Source: an uncultured Clostridium sp.
GTDB taxonomy: Bacteria; Bacillota; Clostridia; TANB77; CAG-508
Assembly (NCBI GenBank): GCA_900553685.1
Contig: USEI01000008.1
Coordinates: 1-64,000, forward strand
DNA length: 64,000 bases
Reading direction: 5' to 3'
The first letter of the stretch is position 1, and every line of letters starts with the position of its first letter. Under the pieces are notes generated by a model. It was not told where the DNA came from. It ran no database searches and was given only the letters and a program-made list of their open reading frames with translations. The position numbers and the translations under genes were made by a program. Of the stretch, positions 55,938 through 63,793 are shown in pieces.

Positions 55938-56630
55938 CTATTGTTTTCTTGGATCAATTTTCTTTACAGCCTCTGCAAATCTACCATAAGTTCCAGATGC
56001 TTTTTCAATAGCTTCCATTGGGTCGATTCCAGCTTTTATATTATCCATCATTTTTCCTAAATGAACATATTTATATCCTATAATTTGATCATCTTTATCT
56101 AATCCTAATTCAACAATATAACCTTCTGCCAAATTTAAATATCTTGGCCCTTTTAATGAACTTGAATAAATTGTTCCTACTTGACTTGTATGTCCTTTTC
56201 CTAAGTCTTCAAGTCCTGCTCCAACTGGAAGACCACCTTCTGAAAATGCTGTTTGAGTTCTACCATAAACGATTTGTAAAAATAACTCTCTCATAGCTGT
56301 ATTTATTGCATCACAAACTAAGTCTGTATTTAGAGCTTCAAGTATTGTTTTTCCTACTAGTATTTCTCCTGCCATTGCAGCTGAGTGTGTCATACCTGAA
56401 CAACCAATTGTTTCAACTAATGCTTCTTGAATAATTCCTTCTTTAACATTTAATGTTAATTTACAAGCACCTTGTTGTGGAGCACACCATCCTATACCAT
56501 GTGTTAGTCCTGAAATGTCTTTTATTTCTTTTGCTTTTACCCATTTTCCTTCTTCTGGTATTGGTGCTGGTCCATGGTCAACTCCTTTTTTTACACAGCA
56601 CATGTTTTCTAACTCTTTTGAATAAATCAT
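55938..56630 (-). CDS. Iron-sulfur cluster assembly scaffold-like protein
   Basis: 230 aa. The N-terminal half is IscU/NifU-like: KEIKDISGLTHGIGWCAPQQGACKLTLNV, then ETIGCSGMTHSAAMAGEILVGKTI, retaining several Cys (CC at 11-12, and in WCAPQQGAC and IGCSG). The C-terminal half (EGGLPVGAGLEDLGKGHTSQVGTIY) is specific to the group paired with GGGtGRT. Probably two genes of one transcript. An AAGGAGGAAG site precedes the ATG. It follows the cysteine synthase gene by 186 bp, where a weak CTACATA/TATGTAG hairpin lies. Confidence 0.88.
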   Translation of the reverse strand: MIYSKELENMCCVKKGVDHGPAPIPEEGKWVKAKEIKDISGLTHGIGWCAPQQGACKLTLNVKEGIIQEALVETIGCSGMTHSAAMAGEILVGKTILEALNTDLVCDAINTAMRELFLQIVYGRTQTAFSEGGLPVGAGLEDLGKGHTSQVGTIYSSSLKGPRYLNLAEGYIVELGLDKDDQIIGYKYVHLGKMMDNIKAGIDPMEAIEKASGTYGRFAEAVKKIDPRKQ

Positions 56631-56816
56631 TTTTCTTCCTCCTTATATTATTGATTATTTCTAATGATTCTTATGTATATTTATGCTACTTATGTTTCAA
56701 TTATTTAAAACTTCTACATAGTGCTTTAATATGTAGTATAAATTCATTTATATTACATACCTTTGTGATTTTATCATTTACTATATTGTTTTTCAAGAGT
56801 TTTAAGAAATTTTTTC

Positions 56817-57779
56817 TTATATAGGAAAGCTTTTTAATTTAATTTTATTAGAAATAAAGTTTTTATTATTATATATAGGTTTTGACAAATCTGTTGTTAA
56901 ATATTTTTTATTATCATCTGCAAATACAGTAACTGTCGGTAAGTTAGAATTATTATTAAATAATACACTTGCTATAAAATTTGCACCAGAAGATATTCCA
57001 ACACCTAAACCTAATTCTTTTGCTAACTTTCTGGACATATTAATTGCATCTTCATCATTTATTAGAATTATTTCGTCTATTTCATTTTTATCTAATAACT
57101 TTGGAATAAAATCATCTCCTATCCCTTCAATTTTATGCTGTCCTATTATTTTTCCTCCTGAAAGTAATGGCATTTTTTCAGGTTCTAATGCAACTATTTT
57201 AAAATCTTCGTATTTCTCTTTTAATTTTTTTCCAATTCCCATAAGAGTTCCACCTGTTCCAACTCCAGAAATAAAAGCACCCACTTTTTCTGGTAATTGC
57301 TTTATTATTTCTTCTGCTGTTGTTTCATAATGAGCTAAGAAATTGTCTTGATTTGCAAATTGATTTGCGAGAAAAGCATTCATCTCTTTTGCCATTTTTT
57401 TAGATTCATTAACACATCTAATAAATCCACCTTCTTCTTTAGAAAATAATATAACCTGAGCTCCATAACTTTTCATTAAATTTATTCTTTCTTTACTCGC
57501 CCAATCAGGCATAAAAATATATACTTTATGATTATATAATGCACCTAGAGCAGAAAGAGAAATTCCAGTATTACCACTTGTTGCCTCAACAATTGGCATA
57601 TTTTTTCTTAATTTTCCACTTTCATAAGCATTTTTTAAAATATAATATGCTACTCTATCTTTTATACTACCTGTTAAATTATAATATTCTAATTTTACAT
57701 AAATATATTTTTCTTTTCCTTCATATTCATAATCTATTCTTATCATTGGTGTATTTCCAATAGTTTTTAATTCCATCAT
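56817..57779 (-). CDS. Cysteine synthase family PLP enzyme
   Basis: 320 aa fold-type II PLP enzyme. PLP Lys is in NLTGSIKDRVAYYIL (near residue 41), TSGNTGISLSALGAL binds the substrate carboxylate, and GAFISGVGTGGTLMGIGKKLKEKY is the PLP-phosphate site. It would make L-cysteine from O-acetylserine (CysK type); a cystathionine beta-synthase-like role cannot be excluded. Two successive ATGs are possible (57779 and 57776); the second has 8-nt spacing from GGAGGT. A leader peptide with three Cys codons and an attenuator hairpin precede it, which supports a cysteine-producing role. Confidence 0.9.
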   Translation of the reverse strand: MMELKTIGNTPMIRIDYEYEGKEKYIYVKLEYYNLTGSIKDRVAYYILKNAYESGKLRKNMPIVEATSGNTGISLSALGALYNHKVYIFMPDWASKERINLMKSYGAQVILFSKEEGGFIRCVNESKKMAKEMNAFLANQFANQDNFLAHYETTAEEIIKQLPEKVGAFISGVGTGGTLMGIGKKLKEKYEDFKIVALEPEKMPLLSGGKIIGQHKIEGIGDDFIPKLLDKNEIDEIILINDEDAINMSRKLAKELGLGVGISSGANFIASVLFNNNSNLPTVTVFADDNKKYLTTDLSKPIYNNKNFISNKIKLKSFPI

Positions 57780-57795
57780 ACTTTACCTCCTAAAT

Positions 57796-57844
57796 ACAAA
57801 AAACTATGTGTAGTTAAAAATTAAATTTATTCCTACACATAGTT
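57796..57844 (-). promoter_or_regulatory. Attenuator terminator before cysteine synthase
   Basis: AACTATGTGTAG pairs perfectly over 12 bp with CTACACATAGTT, followed by a T-run (TTTTTT on the minus strand) and, about 6 nt later, the AGGAGG of the synthase gene. It is therefore a terminator inside the leader. Its 5' arm (segment 4) is also complementary to CCTACAATAGTT at 57887-57898 (segment 3) over 12 bp with a single bulged G, giving an antiterminator. Confidence 0.82.
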
Positions 57845-57885
57845 CCTATTTTTTTACAATTACTATATAAATTTTATATAATTGC

Positions 57886-57938
57886 AAACTATTGTAGGTA
57901 TGCAAATTAATACTCATATCTACAATAGATAGAGTATT
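57886..57938 (-). promoter_or_regulatory. Alternative-pairing segments of the Cys attenuator
   Basis: Directly after the leader stop codon, AATACTC / GAGTATT with inner TATCTA / TAGATA form hairpin 1:2 (57909-57938). The loop strand of segment 2, CTATTGTAG (57920-57928), is perfectly complementary over 9 nt to CTACAATAG (57889-57897) in segment 3. Thus 1:2, 2:3, 3:4 and 4:5 are all possible, with 1:2 + 3:4 and 2:3 + 4:5 mutually exclusive, as in enterobacterial attenuators. Confidence 0.78.
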
Positions 57939-57977
57939 TTACATACAACAACAATTAGCAATTATAATTAAACTCAT
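57939..57977 (-). CDS. Cysteine leader peptide
   Basis: Twelve-residue ORF MSLIIIANCCCM, with AAAGGA 7 nt before its ATG. Three consecutive TGT (Cys) codons sit two codons before the stop, the hallmark of an amino-acid-sensing leader. The transcript starts about 60 nt upstream from a TTGACA promoter and continues through the attenuator to a cysteine synthase gene. A ribosome at the stop codon would cover segment 1; one stalled at the first Cys codons would leave it free. Confidence 0.8.
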   Translation of the reverse strand: MSLIIIANCCCM

Positions 57978-58042
57978 ATAAAAATCCTTTCAAATTTGAT
58001 TCCACAATATAATTTTTTTATATTTTAAATATTATTTACTAT

Positions 58043-58072
58043 AATATATTCTAAACTATTTGCTTTTGTCAA
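58043..58072 (-). promoter_or_regulatory. Promoter of the cysteine synthase leader transcript
   Basis: Perfect TTGACA (58067-58072), 18-bp spacer and TATATT (58043-58048). The predicted start near 58036 gives a leader of about 258 nt. Confidence 0.7.
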
Positions 58073-58088
58073 TAATAAATGATAAAAA

Positions 58089-58121
58089 ATGGCACAATTT
58101 ATATAATATAAATCATGCCAT
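58089..58121 (-). terminator. Terminator of the sigma-factor operon
   Basis: ATGGCA...TGCCAT long imperfect stem extending through AATTTATAT/ATATAAAT, followed on the minus strand by TTTTTTATC; 10 bp after the stop at 58132. Confidence 0.75.
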
Positions 58122-58131
58122 ATATTTTTTC

Positions 58132-58812
58132 TTATTTATTATTTTTGTATATATTTCTTATTGCAATATAGCAAATTACTAAAACTAAAACAATACTACT
58201 TAAAATCCAAATTACAGTACTCATTTTTTCTACTTGGGCTGTTTCTAAATTTCCAACTTTTTCTGCTTGTACTTCTACTATTTCTGTTTTAGCTGGAGCA
58301 TTTTCTTGATATTTTTCAAATTCTTCTAAAAATTTATCATAATTTTCAGGATATATTGAAGCTTTTTCAAGTAAATATTCTCCATCATAAATTCCAAAAG
58401 TTGCAAATAAAATTCCAGAAAACTCTTTACTCCAAACACTATCTTCAGAATATGGTACAATGTCCAAATATATATTGGATTTTAATTTATCACCTTCTAT
58501 TACATTATTTCCAAATCCAGTCATTATATATTCTTTTACTCTTTGATTTTCAGGAACATTTTCATTCATATATGGTTCAAGCCAAGTTTTTATTCCTTTT
58601 TCATAAGCCGCTTCTCTTTTTTTATTTTCTTCTGTATAATCTCTTAAAGTATTTTCTTTTAACTCTTTTGGCATTTCTTCTGCTTGTCTATTTATTAATT
58701 CTTCATTTACAAAATCCTTAATAATTCTTTCACTTTCTACTCCCAAGGATACACTAGTACTTAAGGAAATAATTAATATAAAAATAAATATTATATAACA
58801 AACTTTTTTCAT
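58132..58812 (-). CDS. Secreted/membrane protein of the ECF-sigma operon, C-terminal anchor
   Basis: 226 aa. Signal peptide (KKVCYIIFIFILIISLSTSVSLG, about residues 2-24), an extracellular domain with many Glu and Lys, and a C-terminal membrane helix (about 200-220, VIWILSSIVLVLVICYIAI). No known domain recognised. Overlapping transcription unit: it begins 1 bp after the DUF4179 gene stop, and hence is probably under the same ECF sigma control. Confidence 0.65.
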   Translation of the reverse strand: MKKVCYIIFIFILIISLSTSVSLGVESERIIKDFVNEELINRQAEEMPKELKENTLRDYTEENKKREAAYEKGIKTWLEPYMNENVPENQRVKEYIMTGFGNNVIEGDKLKSNIYLDIVPYSEDSVWSKEFSGILFATFGIYDGEYLLEKASIYPENYDKFLEEFEKYQENAPAKTEIVEVQAEKVGNLETAQVEKMSTVIWILSSIVLVLVICYIAIRNIYKNNK

Positions 58813-58813
58813 A

Positions 58814-60100
58814 CTATTCCTCCACCTTCTCTAAAACTATATCTGCTTCAGTTCCATTATATTTTATATGGAAAGTTATTGTATCTGTTGCATTATAAGT
58901 GGTTAAATCATACATTGCACTACGATTATATATATTATTTTCATCTATATGTCCTGAACCGTTTTCTACTGGTCCAACTGTAAAATTAAATTTTTCGCCA
59001 TTTTCATTTAGTACATAATCTTCTTCTAATTGCCAAACTTTCATTCTTTCTTTTTCGTATTCTTGATATTCTGGTAAATCATATAGTTTCCTAGAAATAA
59101 AATTAAAAATATCTAAAGTTTTTAATTCACTATTTTCTGGTAAAGAATTATAAAACTCAATCTCTGGTATTGTTACTTCTTCTGGTCTTTCTTTTGCTGG
59201 AAAATTATATTCTAATTTAATTCCTGTATTATATACAACTGCAGAAGTCACATTAAAGTCCTTGTTTGTTGTACTTTTTTGAACATATACTAAATTTTGT
59301 CTATTATACATTTTTTCTGGAACATCTGCTTGTATATTCCAACCTCCTGTAATACTTATTTCTTCATATCCTTTTTGTATTTCTATATTAGAATCAATTT
59401 TTATTTTATCAATTTTAACATTTAATTTTCTACTTTTTGGATATATTGTATCCCCACCTGTATAAATATTATAAATTACTTTTATATTATTTTCTGATTT
59501 TTCTAAAATATAAGAATTTACACCACTTCCTATAAGTTTATCATTTGGAGCATTTTCAAAGTCATAATCCAGATTCATTTCTTCTTTAAATTTATCAAAC
59601 ATTGTCATCTTGGTTGATAATAAAACAATATTATTTTCATCATAAATTATCATATCTGAAAAATCCATTTGATTTATATCTGACGGATTTATTATTTCTT
59701 TTATTTTATCTGAAAACTCAACATCAAATGTTATACTTAATGAAAAATCATCCATAATAAATTCATCTATTTTTACTTTAGTTTCTACATCTTCTATTAT
59801 GTTTCCAGTATTTTCATCTTCCACAACTGTATTTTCAGTCACATAATTATTTTCTGTTTTCTCTATGTACCCTTCATTTATTGCTGTTGCTACTCCTTGA
59901 CCTGTTCCATATACATTATCATATATGGCTTGAGAAATATTTTTTGCAAATACCATACCAGAAATAGATAATGAAGCTGTTACAATTGTTAAAGTTTTTT
60001 CTAAAAAGTTTTTTATTTTTTCACTTTTTCTTTCAGCTTTTTTAAATTTCTCAAGTCCAATATTCTCTGTTAAATTTCCATAAATTTTTTCTTTTCCCAT
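58814..60100 (-). CDS. DUF4179 domain protein (putative anti-sigma factor)
   Basis: 428 aa. Cytoplasmic N-terminus (residues 1-38), one membrane helix around residues 37-53 (TIVTASLSISGMVFA), then the DUF4179 region starting YGTGQGVATAINEGYIEKTEN and DEFIMDDFSLSITFDVEF. A C-terminal extracellular beta domain completes it. Such proteins follow ECF sigma genes in Bacillota and act as membrane anti-sigma factors. The sigma gene ends 1 bp upstream. Confidence 0.85.
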   Translation of the reverse strand: MGKEKIYGNLTENIGLEKFKKAERKSEKIKNFLEKTLTIVTASLSISGMVFAKNISQAIYDNVYGTGQGVATAINEGYIEKTENNYVTENTVVEDENTGNIIEDVETKVKIDEFIMDDFSLSITFDVEFSDKIKEIINPSDINQMDFSDMIIYDENNIVLLSTKMTMFDKFKEEMNLDYDFENAPNDKLIGSGVNSYILEKSENNIKVIYNIYTGGDTIYPKSRKLNVKIDKIKIDSNIEIQKGYEEISITGGWNIQADVPEKMYNRQNLVYVQKSTTNKDFNVTSAVVYNTGIKLEYNFPAKERPEEVTIPEIEFYNSLPENSELKTLDIFNFISRKLYDLPEYQEYEKERMKVWQLEEDYVLNENGEKFNFTVGPVENGSGHIDENNIYNRSAMYDLTTYNATDTITFHIKYNGTEADIVLEKVEE

Positions 60101-60101
60101 T

Positions 60102-60641
60102 TTAATAAAAACCTCCTATTTTTAAAAATTCTCTAACTTTTTTTCTAGTTCTATGTAAAGTTACTTTTGCATTATTTGTTGAGATTCCACATTCTTTTGC
60201 TATATCTTTTATTTTTTTATCCTCAAAATAAAATTTCGTAAAAACTTTATATTCTGTTTCTCCTAAAGATTTTAAATTATTAATAATGCAATCATTCATT
60301 TCTTTTTCTTCTAAACTTTTTTCTAAATCACTATCATTAATAAAATTTTTCTCTAAATCTTCATTTTCTAAAAAATCTAATTTATTTTCTTTATATCTTC
60401 TAAAAATAATTCTTCTTGTTATTCCTGCAATATATGGACTCAACTTTGAATTTTTATCTAAATTGTTTCTATTTTTCCAAACTATAAAGAAAACATCTGA
60501 TATTATTTCTTCCGTATCTTCAGGTCCTATATTATGGAAATTTCTAATAATAGTTAAAATATAATTATAATAATCATCAATTATATTATTTATAAGAATT
60601 TCATTTTTAAAGAAATATTCTTCTATTAGTTTCTCCTCCAT
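60102..60641 (-). CDS. ECF-type RNA polymerase sigma factor
   Basis: 179 aa from ATG 60641 (MEEKLIEEYFF), with GAGAGGTAATC upstream; a 16-codon extension lacks a site. Region 2: YYNYILTIIRNFHNIGPEDTEEIISDVFFIVWKNR; region 4 helix-turn-helix: YKVFTKFYFEDKKIKDIAKECGISTNNAKVTLHRTRKKVREFL. It likely directs transcription of its own operon, with the DUF4179 protein as anti-sigma. The inducing signal is unknown. Confidence 0.93.
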   Translation of the reverse strand: MEEKLIEEYFFKNEILINNIIDDYYNYILTIIRNFHNIGPEDTEEIISDVFFIVWKNRNNLDKNSKLSPYIAGITRRIIFRRYKENKLDFLENEDLEKNFINDSDLEKSLEEKEMNDCIINNLKSLGETEYKVFTKFYFEDKKIKDIAKECGISTNNAKVTLHRTRKKVREFLKIGGFY

Positions 60642-60706
60642 GATTACCTCTCTTATATATTCATTACATCTATATATTATCTTATTCATATAAAAAGGTT
60701 ACAAAA

Positions 60707-60732
60707 AAATCAGATATTTTAGTATCTGATTT
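60707..60732 (-). terminator. Terminator near the HD remnant
   Basis: AAATCAGATA / TATCTGATTT stem, 6-nt loop, then TTTTTTTGTAAC on the minus strand. It stops transcription coming from the broken genes at 60.8-61.7 kb before the sigma operon. Confidence 0.75.
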
Positions 60733-60799
60733 TAAACTGATCTATTTTTATTCATTTTCAATTTTTAAATTTTAATATTTATTCATTTATTTTATAATC

Positions 60800-60993
60800 T
60801 TAAATTCCCAATTTACTTGCAATTTCCTTTTCAGTCTTTATGAATTTTTCTTTATTTTCTAGTAAATCTTGCATTGTGTCTAAATAATCTTTATACTTTC
60901 TATCTGGATAATACTTCTTGCTTCATATTCATCATATTGTGGTAGTATTTCATCTTCAATATACTTTTTTAATCCCTCATTAATTTTTTCCAT
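60800..60993 (-). pseudogene. Remnant of an HD-domain protein gene, internally deleted and frameshifted
   Basis: An ATG at 60993 after GGAGGAAAA starts MEKINEGLKKYIEDEILPQYDE, which resembles the LKKYIERNIFPEYEK stretch of the intact HD protein at 45.5 kb. It shifts frame around 60910-60925, and another frame continues YYPDRKYKDYLDTMQDLLENKEKF, resembling its distal YKTFLKDMRNLLKNEVRF. The HD catalytic core between these is absent. Total length would be about 64 residues. The family match is inferred by eye and moderate. Confidence 0.5.
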
Positions 60994-61036
60994 ATTTTCC
61001 TCCATAATAAATACCTTTATTGTAAATTTGAATTAC

Positions 61037-61650
61037 TCAATATATAAAATTCTTCTTGTGTTGGTAAAAATTTTTTTCCATTTTTTCAAGAGTATTATCA
61101 TATTCTTCTGCAAGTTTTTCATCAATATTCATAACCGGACTATCATAATAAAACCATTTTCTGCCATCTAAAGCACCCTCTTTTAATTCTTTAACCATCA
61201 TTGCTGATGGAAAGATTCCATTTTCCAAGCATATATTGTATTTTTTGCAACTTTTAAAACCTCTACTTACATAATTGCTAGGACTTCCAAATATAACAAT
61301 AGTATCAAATCCGAGTTCTATTGCTTTTTTAAAAGAATGTTCTAAAAGCATTTTTCCATACCCTTGTCTTTGGTATTCTGGAAGGATACTTATAGGTCCA
61401 AAAGTTAAAATTTCTTTTTCATTTTTTCCTTCATCAATTAGTTTTGCTTTTGTATACATTATATTTTCAATAATTTTACCATCAATTTCAATTACAAAAT
61501 CTAATTCTTTATAAAATCTTCATGATCTCTCATAACATGTACTAAATAATGTTCTATTGCTCCAGGAATATATAAATTATAAAAAGCCTTTCTAGTAATT
61601 GCTTCTACTTCTTGAAAATCTTTTTCTTCCTCGTTTCTAATATTAATCAT
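61037..61650 (-). pseudogene. GNAT acetyltransferase gene broken by one-base frameshift
   Basis: Begins at ATG 61650 (MINIRNEEEKDFQEVEAITR; AAGGAGTC upstream). After HVMRDHEDFI the frame runs into a stop near 61501. Another frame continues ELDFVIEIDGKIIENIMYTKAKL and contains the acetyl-CoA site FGPISILPEYQRQGYGKMLLEHSF. Adding one A in the AAA run at 61508-61510 (plus strand TTT) would join them. Full-length product would be about 204 aa, related to YhbS-type N-acetyltransferases. Single-base homopolymer difference, so sequencing error is possible. Confidence 0.8.
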
Positions 61651-61770
61651 TTCTGACTCCTTATTCTCCTTAATTATTTTATATATTATCATAAAAAATA
61701 AAATTATTCTACAATTCATATAAATGAATTATAAAATAATTTTCTATTTTTAGATTTATAAACTTTAAGT

Positions 61771-62130
61771 TTACTCAACTTTAGCGCCAAAAGGAGCTAA
61801 AGCTAGTTTAGCTATTTTAAAAAATTGTAATCCAAATGGTATTCCAACTATTGTTACACACCATAAACATCCGAATATTACATTTTCTATTGCCATTGGT
61901 ATTCCAAAAAATATAATCCATATTATATTAGCAAATAAAGAAGGTACGCCTCCTCCATATTCAACTTCTTTTCCAAATGGGGCAAAAGACAGACTTGCAA
62001 ATTTAAAACATTGTTTTCCATAAGGAATCCCAATTATTGTTACGCACCATATAATCCCTGATAAACACCATGAAATTCCACTAAGAAACCCTCCAAAAAT
62101 AAACCATAATACATTTCCTAAACAACCCAT
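61771..62130 (-). CDS. YccF domain-containing membrane protein
   Basis: 119 aa with two copies of the YccF repeat (CVTIIGIPYGKQCFKFASLSFAPFGKEV and CVTIVGIPFGLQFFKIAKLALAPFGAKV). Each is preceded by membrane helices (LGNVLWFIFGGFLSGISWCL and LFANIIWIIFFGIPMAIENV). The family is a small inner-membrane protein of unknown function. Monocistronic. Confidence 0.9.
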   Translation of the reverse strand: MGCLGNVLWFIFGGFLSGISWCLSGIIWCVTIIGIPYGKQCFKFASLSFAPFGKEVEYGGGVPSLFANIIWIIFFGIPMAIENVIFGCLWCVTIVGIPFGLQFFKIAKLALAPFGAKVE

Positions 62131-62280
62131 ATTCTCTCCTTAAACAGTTAAATATATATTTTATATAAATTATATCATATTAAACTTCTTTTACAACTTA
62201 CATTTTTGTAATATCAGATTTTTCTGTCATTTTATTTTAATATATCTGCCATTGATTTTTCTGTTCCATATCAAAAAGAT

Positions 62281-62702
62281 TTATTTTTTCCATTTCATTT
62301 TAAACTCTTTTTCTTGAGTATCTGTATCTATACCCTCTTCTACTTTCTTAAAGCCTTCTCTTTGATAAAATTTTATTGCTCTTTCATTTTTCTCATAGAC
62401 TTTTAAAGTTAATTCTAAATTATCTTCTTTTACAAAATCTAATAACTTTTTTCCTATCCCTTTTGATCTCATTTTTTCAGCAACAAATATTCCTTCAATA
62501 TAATCACCCCTTAAGCCTATAAATCCTTGTATTTCACTAGATTCTTCATAAACAAATATTTTAGTTTCTAAAAACATTAATTGTACTGTTTCAAAATTAT
62601 TTTGCCAATAATCTTTTTTATAAAATCATGCACCGTTATATTAGAATTCAACCAAATTTCTGCTACTTTCTTCAAATCTTCTTTTTCAAATTCTCTAATC
62701 AT
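62281..62702 (-). pseudogene. GNAT acetyltransferase gene broken by one-base frameshift
   Basis: Starts at ATG 62702 (MIREFEKEDLKKVAEIWLNSN). After VHDFIKK the frame runs to a stop; another frame carries on DYWQNNFETVQLMFLETKIFVYEES, then GIFVAEKMRSKGIGKKLLDFVKED, the acetyl-CoA binding region of GNATs. The junction lies in a six-T run (62614-62619); a single base gained or lost fixes it. Restored product would be about 141 aa. It may be a real pseudogene or an assembly indel. Confidence 0.8.
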
Positions 62703-62732
62703 TTCTTCCTCTTCTTTCTTTTCTTTAATTTA

Positions 62733-63509
62733 TTAGCCTAGTGCAACATCTAAAATCATCATTATTACAAAACCTATTGCCATTCCAACTGTACCAATAT
62801 TAGAATGACTTCCTTCTTGTGAACTTGGTATAAGTTCTTCTACAACTGTATAAATCATTGCTCCTGCAGCAAAAGCTAAAACAAGTGGAAGTATTGGAAC
62901 GATAAGATTTTTTAATAGAATCGTTAATATAACGGCTATTGGTTCTACTGCTCCAGATAAAGTTCCATATACAAAAGCTCTAAATTTTGAAACTCCTTCT
63001 GCTCTCAAAGGCATTGAAATAATTGCACCTTCTGGAATGTTTTGTATAGCAATACCTATCGCTAAAGCTACTGCACCAGCAATCGTTATTCCAACACTAT
63101 CTAGCATAGCTCCCGCAAGTATTACTCCAACAGTCATACCTTCTGGTATATTATGGAGAGTTACTGCAAAAACCATCATTGTTGTTTTTTTCAATTTTGC
63201 TCTTAGCCCTTCTGGTTTATTTTCATTTAAATGTAAGTGTGGTATCAAAACATCTAACATTAATAAAAAGAATATACCTAGTAAAAAACCTATTGCAGGA
63301 GTTAACCATACTATTTTTCCTTCAGCTTTTAGCATGTCCATTGCAGGTATTAAAAGTGACCAAAAAGAAGCTGCTATCATAACACCTGAAGCAAAACCTA
63401 ATAATAGTTTTTCTATTTTTTTATTCATTTTATTTTTCATTAAAAATACCATTGCAGAACCCAAAGTTGTTCCTAAAAATGGTATTAGTACTATTGCTAA
63501 AACTTGCAT
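62733..63509 (-). CDS. ZIP family metal transporter
   Basis: 258 aa, eight membrane helices. Metal pathway motifs: VTLHNIPEGMTVGVIL (helix 4, near residue 118) and AIQNIPEGAIISMPL (helix 5, near 153), with a His-containing loop DVLIPHLHLNENKPEG. Imports zinc or another divalent cation. RBS AAAGGAG. Not adjacent to a metalloregulator. Confidence 0.92.
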   Translation of the reverse strand: MQVLAIVLIPFLGTTLGSAMVFLMKNKMNKKIEKLLLGFASGVMIAASFWSLLIPAMDMLKAEGKIVWLTPAIGFLLGIFFLLMLDVLIPHLHLNENKPEGLRAKLKKTTMMVFAVTLHNIPEGMTVGVILAGAMLDSVGITIAGAVALAIGIAIQNIPEGAIISMPLRAEGVSKFRAFVYGTLSGAVEPIAVILTILLKNLIVPILPLVLAFAAGAMIYTVVEELIPSSQEGSHSNIGTVGMAIGFVIMMILDVALG

Positions 63510-63730
63510 TTTTTCTCCTTTAAAATCAATATATTTATTTCATAGATATTATAACATATTTTTTCTCTAAATCATATTTATATTAATATTTTAATAAATA
63601 TCTTTATACCTTTTAATATGTTTTATACTTATTTAATATTTTTAATTTATTACAATTTATATCTCATTTGATATTTTTATACTTACAAAGATAAATTTCA
63701 CCTTAATTCAGTAAAACATAAATGAAAAAT

Positions 63731-63764
63731 ATAAAAACAGCATAGAAAACTATACTGTTTTTAT
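63731..63764 (-). terminator. Terminator of nrdG
   Basis: ATAAAAACAG / CTGTTTTTAT with inner ATAG/CTAT, followed on the minus strand by ATTTTTC; 30 bp after the nrdG stop. The 221 bp between it and the ZIP start codon are AT-rich with no gene. Confidence 0.75.
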
Positions 63765-63793
63765 ATTTTAACTTATTTTGTTTTTAAATATTT

